This document shows positions 27,170-36,407 of a stretch of 64,000 bases of DNA, piece after piece. This stretch comes from JABISG01 sp963581435 (GTDB taxonomy: Bacteria; Planctomycetota; Planctomycetia; Planctomycetales; Planctomycetaceae). The position numbers were made by a program, and so were the translations under genes. The notes below the pieces were generated by a model. It did no database searches. It was not told the origin of the DNA and saw nothing but the letters and a program-made list of their open reading frames with translations. Each line of letters starts with the position of its first letter. The stretch's first letter is position 1. The DNA is taken from positions 11,745-75,744 of the forward strand of contig CAUZOL010000001.1 of the NCBI GenBank assembly GCA_963581435.1. The letters run 5' to 3'.

Positions 27170-27173
27170 CGTT

Positions 27174-28163
27174 GTGAGCTACGCGGTCTACGGAGTGGGA
27201 AACGCATTGGTTGATATTCAGGCGCAAGTCAGCGATGAAATGCTGGACAGCTTGAAATTTAAAAAGGGGGTAATGACCCTCGTCGATGATGAGACGCAAC
27301 AGCGAGTGTTGGCTGCGTTAGACGGCGTATCGGTCAATCGCTGCGCGGGTGGGTCGGCAGCAAATACGATTATCGGGGTGGCCGACTTTGGTGGGAAGGC
27401 GGCGTATGCAGGAAAGACGGGCCGCGACCAACTTGGCGAATTCTGCCTGGCCGATATGCGGAAGATGGGAGTGACAATTGAAGTGCCACCCGCCGAGGGA
27501 CGCACAGGCACCTGCGTTGTCCTGATTACACCCGACGCGCAGCGAACGATGCTGACCAGTTTGGGCGTCTCTTCGACGCTTGGCCCGGACGACATCGACG
27601 AAGACGAAATTCGCAAGGCCGAATACGTCTACGTCGAGGGATACCTGTTTACGGGCGAAAACACGAAAGCGGCCGCGCTCAAGGCGATTGAATTGGCGAA
27701 GAGTAACGGCGTCAAAGTGGCGTTTACCGTTTCCGATCCATTTCTCATTCAACATTTCCGCGACGAGTTCCTGGCGTTGATCGAGGGACCGGTCGATTTG
27801 CTGTTTTGCAACCTGGACGAAGCACGCAGTTTGACCGGCATCGAGGACACGATCGACTGTGCGCGAGAGATTCACCGACACGCCCCAAATGTGGCATTAA
27901 CATTGGGACCAAATGGTTCGATTTTGATGCACAAAGGCGAAGTGATCGCCATTGAAGGCGTGAGCGCGGAGGCGATCGACACAACCGGAGCAGGCGACAT
28001 GTATGCGGCCGGACTGTTGTTTGGCATTACCAGCGGCCTGACCTGGAAACAGGCCGGTCATCTTGGTTCGCACGCGGCAGGCCGCATCGTCGCCCAACTG
28101 GGAGCCAGGCTCGCAAACCGCTTCAGCCCAGCCGAAATTGACGACCTAATGCAGTTGGAATGA
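27174..28163 (+). CDS. PfkB-family carbohydrate/nucleoside kinase (adenosine-kinase-like)
   Basis: A 329-residue kinase of the ribokinase fold, using ATP to phosphorylate a sugar or nucleoside. The GTG start at 27174 follows AAGGAG by a good spacing. Features are YGVGNALVDI, the substrate-binding RCAGGSAANTI, and the catalytic DTTGAGDMYAAG with Asp as base and the anion hole. The fold and Asn-rich N-terminal pattern are closest to adenosine kinase and fructokinase-like members. It is divergent from thiC. Substrate not decided. Confidence 0.87.
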   Translation: MSYAVYGVGNALVDIQAQVSDEMLDSLKFKKGVMTLVDDETQQRVLAALDGVSVNRCAGGSAANTIIGVADFGGKAAYAGKTGRDQLGEFCLADMRKMGVTIEVPPAEGRTGTCVVLITPDAQRTMLTSLGVSSTLGPDDIDEDEIRKAEYVYVEGYLFTGENTKAAALKAIELAKSNGVKVAFTVSDPFLIQHFRDEFLALIEGPVDLLFCNLDEARSLTGIEDTIDCAREIHRHAPNVALTLGPNGSILMHKGEVIAIEGVSAEAIDTTGAGDMYAAGLLFGITSGLTWKQAGHLGSHAAGRIVAQLGARLANRFSPAEIDDLMQLE

Positions 28164-28214
28164 GAGGCCGCTGCGACGCAACAGGTGGAAACGCAACGGG
28201 GGACACCGTCGATT

Positions 28215-31106
28215 TCAATCCGATTTTTCGGCGGAATCAGGCTTCGGTTGCCGCTTATCTTCAGCTTGCGGAGCGCGGGTGAATTTTGTCAGGTCAGCAC
28301 CGACGTCGCTGCCGCGCGACGCGCCACCAACCGAGGGGTTGTCGGTTGCATCCGCATCCAGTTTGAGATCATCGGCCGTCAACGTGACGAACGGTTTCTT
28401 CCACCAGGAGGAATCCCAGACGATCGGATCGGCATGCGGATCGAGTTCGTTTCCGCCGCCCCAAGTTGAATTCCAGCGGTCGAAGTCGAATGACGTGGTT
28501 TCGACGGCATCCAGTTCGCTGGTAATCGTCCAAAACATGGTGAATCGGTCATAGAAAGTGTGTTCACCGCTCCACCTGAGCAGCTTGCGAAAGTCATTCG
28601 CGTCTGTACTGCCATTCATCGCAATCAGAGGGCGCTCTGTGTTGGTGGTAAAAATATTGTTTCGCGAGACGACTTTGACGGGTAGCACGTCACGAGAATC
28701 ACTTCCGATACTCCAGCGAATCAGACCGTGTCCCAAAAGCCCTGTAACGTGTTCTATCTGCAATTCGAGATCGGCTTCTTCCTGGGGCATTTCGAGATTG
28801 CCAACAACGGACAACAAGGACCCATCGATGGCGATGGCCGACCGCTCGACGAAAAACCGGCCTGGCCGTGTATGCGCGACATGAAAAAGATCGCAGCCAC
28901 CGCGGACAAGCGTGTCGGTCAGTTTGATCTCAAACTCGGCGCGAGGCCCAAGAGGCTGCTCTTTCATCATTTTCATGTCGGGCAAGTTGGCGCTCGGTCC
29001 CGTAGTCAACTCGATCAAAGTCGGTGGCGACTGTCCGCCGGAATTGTCAAATGAGACCGATTCGGCTGCGTTGTCGAATGTGACCTGGACGTCATTCAGA
29101 CGCAACTGCTCGGCTCCCTGCAGGCTGAACAGCGCCCACTCGAGACTCGAGTCGACGTTGTTGGGAAGAACGACGTGGATATCGAGGTTGATCAACTCAA
29201 CCGACGTGCCAAACCCGCCGATGAGCGTGATGAGTCGCGTCTGCATTTCGCCAGCGGAATCGATGAGTGGCCGAAACTCAATCACCGGCCGGAACCCCTT
29301 TTCGCCGCGAATGGTAATTCGCTTGTCGGCCAATCGCACCGGCTTTTCCGGATTGGTTCGCGGGCCGTTGTAACGCAGAACAATCACACTGCCGTCGATC
29401 GCTTGGCTGCAGGCTGCTTCCAGCGTTTTGAAAATCTTCGGCTCCGACTCGCCAGGCGTTGTGAGCGAAATCTGCGGTTGCTCCCGAACGGCAGAAGGAA
29501 ATATCTCCGTCTTTGGAGGTGTGTTGGTCGTGTCCTTCGGGACGGTTGCCGCTTTGGCGGGCGGCTTTGGCGGGCCTTTGTCGTTGGAGTTGATGGCGGC
29601 GACGCTCGTTGGAGCGTCAGGCGACGGACTTGTTTCTTGGGGCAATTCGATCCGACGAGTCTTAATCGCCGGGACACCATCATCGACATTGGTCGGCCCC
29701 TCTGTTCGTAGATTGGCCGATCCGGGTGATCCACCGCCAACAAGAAGCGGCTGTTTGCCGTCCGCGAAGCCAGGCCCGGTGTTGTTAGCGAGGTTGCCCG
29801 ATGTCGTACTTGAGTTCCCACGATCATCAACCGACTTCGATTGCTCCGTAGAATTCGAGGCAACGTCGCCGAGTCCGAAATTCAACTTGTCGCCAAAGCG
29901 ATCAAGCAGGAAGACGATCAGAACCAACGCGGCGGCGGTCACCATCCAACCGAAGTTCCGACGAAGAAAACCGGGAGGACGTTCGGTCATTTCGGCGGCC
30001 CAGACCAAGCCGTCCGGGCTGACGGTGCGAATTCCCAGCTGACCGGCGACAGCCATCAGATCGTTAACGAGATCGTCGGCGTCGCGGTGCCGACGGCTGG
30101 GCTCACTCGCCATCATTTTTTGGACAATGGCCGACACCTGAGACGGTACGCGGCTGTTCTTTCGGGCCGGATCCGGGGGTTCTTTGCTGTCGTGCTTCAA
30201 CAGTTTTTGATACATCGTCCCATCGGGATAGGGCGGCTCGCCGGTCAACATATGGTAGAGCGTGCATCCCAGGGAATAAATATCACTACGGACATCGACG
30301 TTTCGCGGGTCTCGGGCCTGCTCGGGCGAGATGTAGTCGAAGGTTCCGAGTGTCGTTCCGACGACCGTGAGTTCATCGACCGATTCGGAATACTCCTTGC
30401 GTGCCAATCCGAGATCGACGAGCTTCGCACGCCCAACCGGCGTAACGATGATATTTGACGGTTTGACGTCACGATGAACGACGCCGGCCGCCGACGTATG
30501 TTTTAGCGCGGCGGCGACCTGCAGTGTGTAGTTAATCGCCTCGGCTGGGTCGAGTCGCCCTTTATCACGAATGAGCTCCCGAATATTAATTCCAGTGACG
30601 TACTCATAGGCGATGAAATGCAGCCCGTCGTCTTCGCCGACGTAAAAGACACGGGCAATGTTGTCGTGGTCGAGTTGGGCCGAAGCACGGGCTTCGTTGA
30701 TAAACCGCTGGACGGCATTCTGAGTCTGCGACTGGTCGGATGCGAGTATTTTAAGAGCAACGACACGCTGTAGACGCTGATCGACCGCACGATAAACGGC
30801 CCCCATTCCGCCGCGAGCAATCGGCTCCTCGATGACAAAATGCGCCAGTTCGACGCCTGCCGGACCGAGTGGATACAAATCGGCTCCAGGGGACTCACTC
30901 GATCCCGCTTCATCGCCGGCAAACAATCGCCTGCGTTTGGCAAGCGCAGAAGGGGGTAGCTCGCGGCTTTCGGTCGGCACCGTCGTCCGCCGATCGGTTG
31001 TGAAGACCGTCTTGGAGCCAAGCGACGAAGGGGGCTTCCCCGTAAAGTCGAGCGGAGCCACCGCTTGGTGCGAACCGGATTGTTCGGAGTCCTGCTGGAT
31101 GCTCAT
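28215..31106 (-). CDS. Membrane-anchored Ser/Thr protein kinase with large C-terminal domain
   Basis: A 963-residue protein. The kinase domain spans about residues 85-350 and has all key residues: ARGGMGAVYRAVD (Gly loop), Lys119, HRDVKPSN (211-218), DLG (231-233) and YISPEQARDPR. A single transmembrane segment follows at about 385-405 (GWMVTAAALVLIVFLL). A Pro/Ser/Thr-rich linker leads to residues about 560-960, whose ISLTTPGESEPKIFKTLEAACSQAIDGSVIVL start and regular beta pattern suggest a right-handed beta-helix. Hank-type kinases of this layout are common in planctomycetes; ligand and substrate are unknown. Confidence 0.9.
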   Translation of the reverse strand: MSIQQDSEQSGSHQAVAPLDFTGKPPSSLGSKTVFTTDRRTTVPTESRELPPSALAKRRRLFAGDEAGSSESPGADLYPLGPAGVELAHFVIEEPIARGGMGAVYRAVDQRLQRVVALKILASDQSQTQNAVQRFINEARASAQLDHDNIARVFYVGEDDGLHFIAYEYVTGINIRELIRDKGRLDPAEAINYTLQVAAALKHTSAAGVVHRDVKPSNIIVTPVGRAKLVDLGLARKEYSESVDELTVVGTTLGTFDYISPEQARDPRNVDVRSDIYSLGCTLYHMLTGEPPYPDGTMYQKLLKHDSKEPPDPARKNSRVPSQVSAIVQKMMASEPSRRHRDADDLVNDLMAVAGQLGIRTVSPDGLVWAAEMTERPPGFLRRNFGWMVTAAALVLIVFLLDRFGDKLNFGLGDVASNSTEQSKSVDDRGNSSTTSGNLANNTGPGFADGKQPLLVGGGSPGSANLRTEGPTNVDDGVPAIKTRRIELPQETSPSPDAPTSVAAINSNDKGPPKPPAKAATVPKDTTNTPPKTEIFPSAVREQPQISLTTPGESEPKIFKTLEAACSQAIDGSVIVLRYNGPRTNPEKPVRLADKRITIRGEKGFRPVIEFRPLIDSAGEMQTRLITLIGGFGTSVELINLDIHVVLPNNVDSSLEWALFSLQGAEQLRLNDVQVTFDNAAESVSFDNSGGQSPPTLIELTTGPSANLPDMKMMKEQPLGPRAEFEIKLTDTLVRGGCDLFHVAHTRPGRFFVERSAIAIDGSLLSVVGNLEMPQEEADLELQIEHVTGLLGHGLIRWSIGSDSRDVLPVKVVSRNNIFTTNTERPLIAMNGSTDANDFRKLLRWSGEHTFYDRFTMFWTITSELDAVETTSFDFDRWNSTWGGGNELDPHADPIVWDSSWWKKPFVTLTADDLKLDADATDNPSVGGASRGSDVGADLTKFTRAPQAEDKRQPKPDSAEKSD

Positions 31107-31487
31107 TTGATTTCGGTTTCGTGTTGGACGTGCCGTAATCTTAAAACGTATCCGTCGGCCCGAAACAGTTGCAAGAAGATTAGCGAGCTTCGCCGAAACG
31201 GCTCATTTTCCAAAATTGACTCGCGCTGAAACCATCCCCATCGGGTGTCTGAACTCAAGTCGTCAAATCGTGCTGAGAAATTCACCCATAAAGGGAAATT
31301 CGCACAGAAGGGAAAATCACGCAGAAACATGTCAAATTTCGAGGCGCCGCGGAGACGGCCCCTGGCAATCCCCTACTCAATTAGCCAAGCAGCCCGCCAA
31401 AACATTCGACGACATTTTCAGCGCAATCCTTGCTTTTCGTCGTTTATTCTGGTCATGCCGTTCGCGCTGCGACACAACAGGTATACC
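31107..31487. other. Intergenic region upstream of the kinase gene
   Basis: About 380 bases that must hold the kinase promoter on the minus strand. No clear gene, repeat or hairpin was recognised. Confidence 0.5.
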
Positions 31488-31790
31488 TTATTCTTGAAAG
31501 GCGATCCGCGAGACGCTTCGCTCGATTGCCGTGTAGTATTCAGCGAGTTTTTCGTGCAGCTGATTTGTAAAGTCTTCCGACTTCAGCACTTCGGCCACCT
31601 GGTTGCGAACTGTGAGATCCGCGATTTGATCGTATTCAGGATCGCCAGGTGATGGAGAAACAAGACGTGATAGTCCCTGTGCCTTGGGGATGAACCCCTG
31701 GTCAATATGTTCGGCTAGCTCACGAGTGAGACGCTCGGCACCCTTAAATAGTTCACGCAAAGTGAGTTGATCGACCGCTCGCTCAGCCAT
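31488..31790 (-). CDS. Small hypothetical protein
   Basis: A 100-residue, mostly alpha-helical acidic protein with no signal or membrane segment and no known domain that I recognise. Charge pattern and codon use look coding. It ends about 380 bases before the kinase gene start on the same strand. A GGATGAAAG stretch before the ATG may be its ribosome site. No function can be given. Confidence 0.55.
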   Translation of the reverse strand: MAERAVDQLTLRELFKGAERLTRELAEHIDQGFIPKAQGLSRLVSPSPGDPEYDQIADLTVRNQVAEVLKSEDFTNQLHEKLAEYYTAIERSVSRIAFQE

Positions 31791-32147
31791 AAAGCACGAT
31801 CTTTCATCCGAGGTTTCGGCGGCATGCCTCGATCATCGCGACTGGTTGCCGCCCAATATTGGAAGCCAATCCGCTGGCGACAATTCAAGCCACCAGCCTT
31901 CGCGATGACCTCCCACTGACACACTCGACCGTTATAGTGTGTATTAGACACATGCCGATACCCAACCGTCAAGATCCTTACCGACACGATTTGCAGTAAC
32001 TGGTTTCACATTGCATAGTTACAAATTTCACCGGAGCCAACTCCGGGTAGTAAAACCGCTGGAAACTTTTGTCATTTTGTTACAAAAACGGGTGTCGAAA
32101 CTTATTCGTTGGTTGCGCGGCCGGGCATTGCCCTCATTGGAAACCGC
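31791..32147. other. Intergenic region between divergent small gene and phosphoesterase
   Basis: About 357 bases, more AT-rich than the coding parts around it. It must hold two divergent promoters. No tRNA, hairpin repeat or other element was recognised. Confidence 0.5.
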
Positions 32148-32849
32148 ATGAAGATTCTCTTACTGGCAGACGTCCACTCCAATTGGCAGGCCCTCTCTGC
32201 CATCAAAGAGACGTTTGACGCCTGCCTGTTTGTGGGCGATTTTGTCGATTACGCGACCGACCCCGTTCCGTGCATTGAATGGGGCCGCGCACACGTAACT
32301 GCCGGTGTTCGAGGCAATCATGACCACGCAGTCGCTCAGCGAATTACGGCGAACGGTGAGAAGGGACTTCGGCAGTTGGCGGCCGCCACGCGTCCCATTC
32401 ATTGGCAACTAATGCGATCGAGCCACATGCGATACCTTTCAAGGTTGCCGGTGACACAGCGTGTCACAGTCGATGAAAAATCGTTTCATCTGGTCCACGG
32501 CACGCCACGCGATCCACTCGATGAATATCTTTCCGACGATGCCGACGGATGGCAGGAACGGCTGGCGGCGATTGATGTCGATTTTGTTTGTGTTGGTCAC
32601 ACGCACGTTCCCTTTCATCTGGATCTAGGTCGCATTCAGGTGATAAATCCCGGCAGTGTGGGACAACCGCGCGACGGTGATCCGCGGGCGGCCTACGCAG
32701 TCATCGAAGATGGGAAAGTTGAACTGCGGCGTGTGAAGTATGACATCGACGCGACGGTGGATCAGATGCGCGCACAGGGAATCAACGGGACGGCGTTGGA
32801 AATGGCAGAGTCGATTCTGCGGACCGGCGGGTTGATGAAAGACTCGTAG
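32148..32849 (+). CDS. Calcineurin-like metallophosphoesterase
   Basis: A 233-residue protein; the start at 32148 (MKILLLADVHSN) is chosen because the family begins directly with the first metal motif. The five metal motifs are all seen: DVHSN (8-12), GDFVDY (30-35), GNHDHA (56-61), HGTP and GHTHVPF. This set marks the YfcE/MJ0936 type of phosphodiesterase. The substrate is unknown. It is convergent with the FtsQ-like gene, 68 bases away. Confidence 0.85.
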   Translation: MKILLLADVHSNWQALSAIKETFDACLFVGDFVDYATDPVPCIEWGRAHVTAGVRGNHDHAVAQRITANGEKGLRQLAAATRPIHWQLMRSSHMRYLSRLPVTQRVTVDEKSFHLVHGTPRDPLDEYLSDDADGWQERLAAIDVDFVCVGHTHVPFHLDLGRIQVINPGSVGQPRDGDPRAAYAVIEDGKVELRRVKYDIDATVDQMRAQGINGTALEMAESILRTGGLMKDS

Positions 32850-32917
32850 TGACCGCATTCATGCGGTCGCAAAAAGATACGACCATCTCCGCAGCACTCC
32901 GGTCACCCTACCCAGTG

Positions 32918-33886
32918 TCATTTTCGCTGACTGCTACGCGTGCGCTGCACTTCCCAGCCGCGCTGCACAAGTGGACGACGGGAGATTTCCTGCCAGTGCC
33001 GAATGTCGATTTCGTACGGTCCATGCGGATCGTCAAACTTGCCGAAATCGGCCTGATACTTTTTTAATCGCCCGATTTTTTTTGTCGGGTCCAATTCGCC
33101 GGGATGGTCCGAACCCGGTGCGCGTCCCCACAAAATGTGCGACCCATCCGTCGTCAACAGTTCCAATTGCACATCGGCAACTGACTGAGTGGCGGCCTTC
33201 TGCCGCGGCGCGTAAATGGCTGCCAGTTTTAACTGCTCCCACTCTGCCTCCAGGACACCGGCCAATCGTGCAGCCGCCACCACGGTCGTGTCGCCCCACA
33301 TTTCTCCGGCCGGACCGAGCGGCATCGACTTCACATTCAGAATCAGCGGATATTGCTCCGTTTCGGCGACGGAGAAGTCGGCGGGCGGGAGCAGGCGTCC
33401 TTCGACGTCCACCGGATAGACACCTTGTTGAACCTTAATCATCGCAATGGGAACGCGGTAACGCAGTGTCACCGTCAATCGTGCAGGCACTGCCTTCTTG
33501 ACCTCAACAACGTCGGCGACCCACGGATGTCGCCCAAACGACTCCGCGACCCGCGAAACTAAACACTCGTCCAGTAGCAAAAGCTCATTCGGCAACTCGG
33601 CCTGTTCAACCACCTGCTGGACCAGGTCTTCGGGAACAAATCGCGGGGGCTGGTTGATGGAAATGTCGGCGGCCCGAATGCGATACGCCGGCTGCTCGTT
33701 CAAATTCGGTAGCCGCTTGAGGCAAAATGGAATTGCTGCCGTTAGTCCAACGGCGACTGCCAACGAGAGAAGTATCCGGGGCCGAAACATCATTCGCGTC
33801 AACAAGTTTCCTACCGCAGGCGCGTCTGCCGCCAATTCTGCGGCCGCCTTCTTCGCATCAGCTTTGTTGCGTTTTTTTGCCGCCAT
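32918..33886 (-). CDS. FtsQ/DivIB-like POTRA-domain membrane protein
   Basis: A 322-residue protein; the start at 33886 (MAAKKRNKADAKKA) gives a short basic cytoplasmic tail. A single transmembrane helix lies at about 38-57. A POTRA-like domain follows (about 66-142) ending HPWVADVVEVKKAVPARLTVTLRYRVPIAMI, close to the pattern PWV-x-x-x-x-V-x-R-x-x-P-x-x-L-x-V-x-V-x-E-R of FtsQ. Then comes the YPVDVEGRLLP turn of the FtsQ beta domain. In other bacteria FtsQ recruits FtsL/FtsB at the division septum. The gene is not in a division gene cluster here. Assignment is by pattern; the sequence is divergent. Confidence 0.75.
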   Translation of the reverse strand: MAAKKRNKADAKKAAAELAADAPAVGNLLTRMMFRPRILLSLAVAVGLTAAIPFCLKRLPNLNEQPAYRIRAADISINQPPRFVPEDLVQQVVEQAELPNELLLLDECLVSRVAESFGRHPWVADVVEVKKAVPARLTVTLRYRVPIAMIKVQQGVYPVDVEGRLLPPADFSVAETEQYPLILNVKSMPLGPAGEMWGDTTVVAAARLAGVLEAEWEQLKLAAIYAPRQKAATQSVADVQLELLTTDGSHILWGRAPGSDHPGELDPTKKIGRLKKYQADFGKFDDPHGPYEIDIRHWQEISRRPLVQRGWEVQRTRSSQRK

Positions 33887-34059
33887 AGTGCCATCGATTT
33901 CTTCAGAATCGTGATTGGTGTGCGCGGACAATCGGCGCAACGACCACGTTGAATAGGTTCGACTTGCGGTAGCGACTGGCTGAATGCCAAGACAGAGATT
34001 GCGAGCTAAAATGGGGCCGGTGGACCGACTCTGCGGAATAGGCGATCCTTACGGTCGCC

Positions 34060-34926
34060 TTACTCTGCCTCGGCGTATGTCAGGAATCCACGAACGGCGG
34101 CGAGAAAGGCTTCCGGTTCGTCGGCGGCAATGGAATGCGAGCTGTGCGCAAAGATTTTCAAGTGCGCACGCGGAATCCGTTCGGCAATCAACCGCGAATG
34201 ATTCGGCGGACAAATCCAGTCGTGCGCGCCGGTCATCACCAGTGTGGGACACGTGATCGTCGAGAGCTGTTCGGTGTAGTCGAACGTGCGCAGGAAGCCG
34301 GCGAATCCGCGATTGAGTTGGTCGAAATTGCGGATACCGAGGCTCCAGCTGTCTTCAAATTTGTCGGGATCGAAGGACACGGCATACTGCGGGGCCATCA
34401 GCCGGTAGTATTCTTTGAGTTGTTCGAGCGACTCAAAGTTGCCGTCCCACAGCCGCCGACAGATTGCGATTTGTTCGGGCGTACCACGCTTTTCCACAAT
34501 CCGCTTCGCATCTTCCATGAAACGGAAACTGGGTGAGGTTGCAACCAAAATCAAATTGGCGACACGATCGGGATACCGAATGGCGTAACCCAACGCGACC
34601 ATTCCGCCGTAGGACGAGCCGAGAATTGAAATCCGTTCGAGGCCGAAATGTTGCCTGAGCGCTTCGAGGTCGTCGATATTATTGTCGAGCGTCCACGAAT
34701 CGGGGTCAGTGTCGCGACTGCGCCCCGAGCCGCGATGATCGACGTAAACCAATTGTGCCGTATCGCTGAGCGCAGCCGGTGTCGTCTTGAAACCCGAATG
34801 GTCACCGCCCGGTCCGCCGTGCAGCAGAAACAGGCAAGGCCGCTCAACGAGTTCACCATTCACCGGCACCAGCCGCATGCCGTCGATGTCGTAGAAGATT
34901 TCCGTGCCACGAATTTTGGCGTACAT
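34060..34926 (-). CDS. Alpha/beta hydrolase, proline iminopeptidase-like
   Basis: A 288-residue alpha/beta hydrolase with the HGGPGG oxyanion motif (36-41), the DHRGSGRS segment (63-70), the nucleophile elbow GSSYGG with Ser105, and C-terminal TGAHDWICPP (Asp) and AHSSHSI (His). This is the prolyl iminopeptidase branch, which cuts N-terminal proline or similar residues, but members also hydrolyse other amides and esters. No signal peptide. It is the last of three minus-strand genes after the enolase-like and penicillin acylase genes. Confidence 0.87.
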   Translation of the reverse strand: MYAKIRGTEIFYDIDGMRLVPVNGELVERPCLFLLHGGPGGDHSGFKTTPAALSDTAQLVYVDHRGSGRSRDTDPDSWTLDNNIDDLEALRQHFGLERISILGSSYGGMVALGYAIRYPDRVANLILVATSPSFRFMEDAKRIVEKRGTPEQIAICRRLWDGNFESLEQLKEYYRLMAPQYAVSFDPDKFEDSWSLGIRNFDQLNRGFAGFLRTFDYTEQLSTITCPTLVMTGAHDWICPPNHSRLIAERIPRAHLKIFAHSSHSIAADEPEAFLAAVRGFLTYAEAE

Positions 34927-34969
34927 GATGCTGCCCCCGTCAACTGTGTCGATCAGAAACCCGCGAAAC

Positions 34970-35002
34970 AGAAACCCGGTTTTTTCAAAAAACCGGGTTT
35001 CT
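34970..35002. terminator. Hairpin, family G (AGAAACCCGGTTTTTTC...)
   Basis: AGAAACCCGGTTTT and AAAACCGGGTTTCT form a perfect stem with a T-rich and A-rich centre, between the enolase-like and hydrolase genes. A very similar hairpin is at 63688-63720. The stem carries A/T tracts inside, so it may end transcription on both strands, but it is also a repeated element. Confidence 0.65.
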
Positions 35003-35011
35003 CGAACCGGG

Positions 35012-36139
35012 TTAACCCTTTGCGGCCGCGCGGTAGCGTTCCATCTTTTCCCAATCGACGGTGACCCCCAGCCCCGGCTTATCGGGAATGGTGCAGGTGT
35101 TTCCTTCGATGGCGAGCGGCTCGGTCACAATGCGGTCTTCGTGATACCACGGCCCGAGAATGTCGCCGGGGAATTCTTCGACCTGCATATTCTGCAGGCC
35201 AATGGTCAGGTGACCCATCGCGGCGGTGGCGAGATCCCACTCCAGGTTCGAGCCGATACTGCAGGCCACACCGTGTTCGGCGGCAAACTTCACAATCTCG
35301 GCCGACTTGCGAATGCCACCGTTTTTTCCGGGGTAAACGCTGATGACGTCACAGCCCTTGTTGCGAATCACTTCGCGGGCATGCACGAGATCGAAGCACA
35401 TGTCGTCGGCCATCACCGGCACATCGACCGCGCTGCGGAGTTTGGCAATGGCGGCGTAGTCGCCGTCGGGTGTTGGCTGCTCGATGAGCGAGAGATTGCA
35501 ATCTTCGAGTTCTTTGCAGCAGCGGATGGCGGTCTCGCAATCCCAACCGCAGTTGGCATCGATCACCATTTTGATATCGGGGCCGATCGCTGCGCGGACC
35601 GCTTTGACGCGGGCGATGTCTTCGGCGGGAACGGTTCCCACCTTCACTTTGATCGTGGTGAAACCCCAACCGACGCGCTCGACCGCTTTGGCCGCCGCTG
35701 TCTCCGGATCGTAGGCGGCCATCGAGAATCGCGCGGGAATGGTTAGCGAGCGATGCGGCCCGCCGAGCAGTTCGTAAACCGGTTTCGATTCCGCAATTCC
35801 GCGAATATCCCAGCAGGCCATCTCGATGGCGGCCTTCGTAAACCAGTTATGATTGACGACGCGATCCATCACGTGGTCAATCGCTTCAACGTCCAGCGGA
35901 TCGAGTCCAATGACCGCCGGTGCCAGTATGTCTTCGATGATTGCTTTCGCTGTGGCCGATGTTTCGCCACTCCAGCGCGGCATGGTGGTCGCTTCGCCCG
36001 CACCGGAAATGCCCTCGTCGGTATCGACGCGCACAATAAGAAACGGTGAGACACGATGCGATCCCTTCGAGCCTTTGATCGCCAGTTCCGGCCGAACGAC
36101 AATTTCGGCCGGATAAGTTTCAATACGGGTGATCTTCAT
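35012..36139 (-). CDS. Enolase-superfamily enzyme, muconate-lactonizing subgroup
   Basis: A 375-residue enzyme with the capping domain at the N-terminus and a (beta/alpha)7-beta barrel. All catalytic residues of the MLE subgroup are present: Lys164 and Lys166 (TTIKVKVG), Asp194 (MVIDANCGWD), Glu220 (SLIEQPTPDG), Asp245 (VMADDM) and Lys272 (YPGKNGG). Activities in this subgroup include N-acylamino acid racemase, dipeptide epimerase, O-succinylbenzoate synthase and muconate cycloisomerase. No men gene lies nearby, so a racemase or epimerase role is more likely. Neighbours are a penicillin acylase and an alpha/beta hydrolase on the same strand. Confidence 0.87.
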   Translation of the reverse strand: MKITRIETYPAEIVVRPELAIKGSKGSHRVSPFLIVRVDTDEGISGAGEATTMPRWSGETSATAKAIIEDILAPAVIGLDPLDVEAIDHVMDRVVNHNWFTKAAIEMACWDIRGIAESKPVYELLGGPHRSLTIPARFSMAAYDPETAAAKAVERVGWGFTTIKVKVGTVPAEDIARVKAVRAAIGPDIKMVIDANCGWDCETAIRCCKELEDCNLSLIEQPTPDGDYAAIAKLRSAVDVPVMADDMCFDLVHAREVIRNKGCDVISVYPGKNGGIRKSAEIVKFAAEHGVACSIGSNLEWDLATAAMGHLTIGLQNMQVEEFPGDILGPWYHEDRIVTEPLAIEGNTCTIPDKPGLGVTVDWEKMERYRAAAKG

Positions 36140-36251
36140 GGTGTTCCTTATTGATGGTGCTGTTCCCGTCGATTGCGCCGATCAGAAACTGGTTCGCCGC
36201 GACGTGCTAGTGTTGCGTCAAGATAAAAAAGTCGGGTCAGCGGCTAAAATG

Positions 36252-36318
36252 GTAACCCGAAGCGTAAGCGAGGGATGGCGTGAAGTGCAGGTTCGTCCTC
36301 GCTTACGCTTCGGGTTAC
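36252..36318. repeat. Interspersed long inverted repeat, family C variant
   Basis: Arms GTAACCCGAAGCGTAAGCGA and TCGCTTACGCTTCGGGTTAC complement each other perfectly around a short interior. It is the most perfect copy of this class in the window and lies in the gap between the acylase and enolase-like genes. Confidence 0.8.
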
Positions 36319-36407
36319 TATGTCCCAGCTCTACCCGCAAAACAAAACTTGACAAAGCACCAGCACGTCGCGGCTAACCAAATTGATGTGTTTTCCAGTA
36401 GTTTTTC

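Noticed and set aside
26896..27173. TPP riboswitch upstream of thiC
   Set aside because: The conserved CUGAGA and ACCUGAUCUGGAU-type segments were looked for on the minus strand and not seen. A covariance search would be decisive.
31791..32147. tRNA or small RNA gene
   Set aside because: No cloverleaf or conserved TPsiC-like GTTCGA segment could be found; nothing specific is visible.
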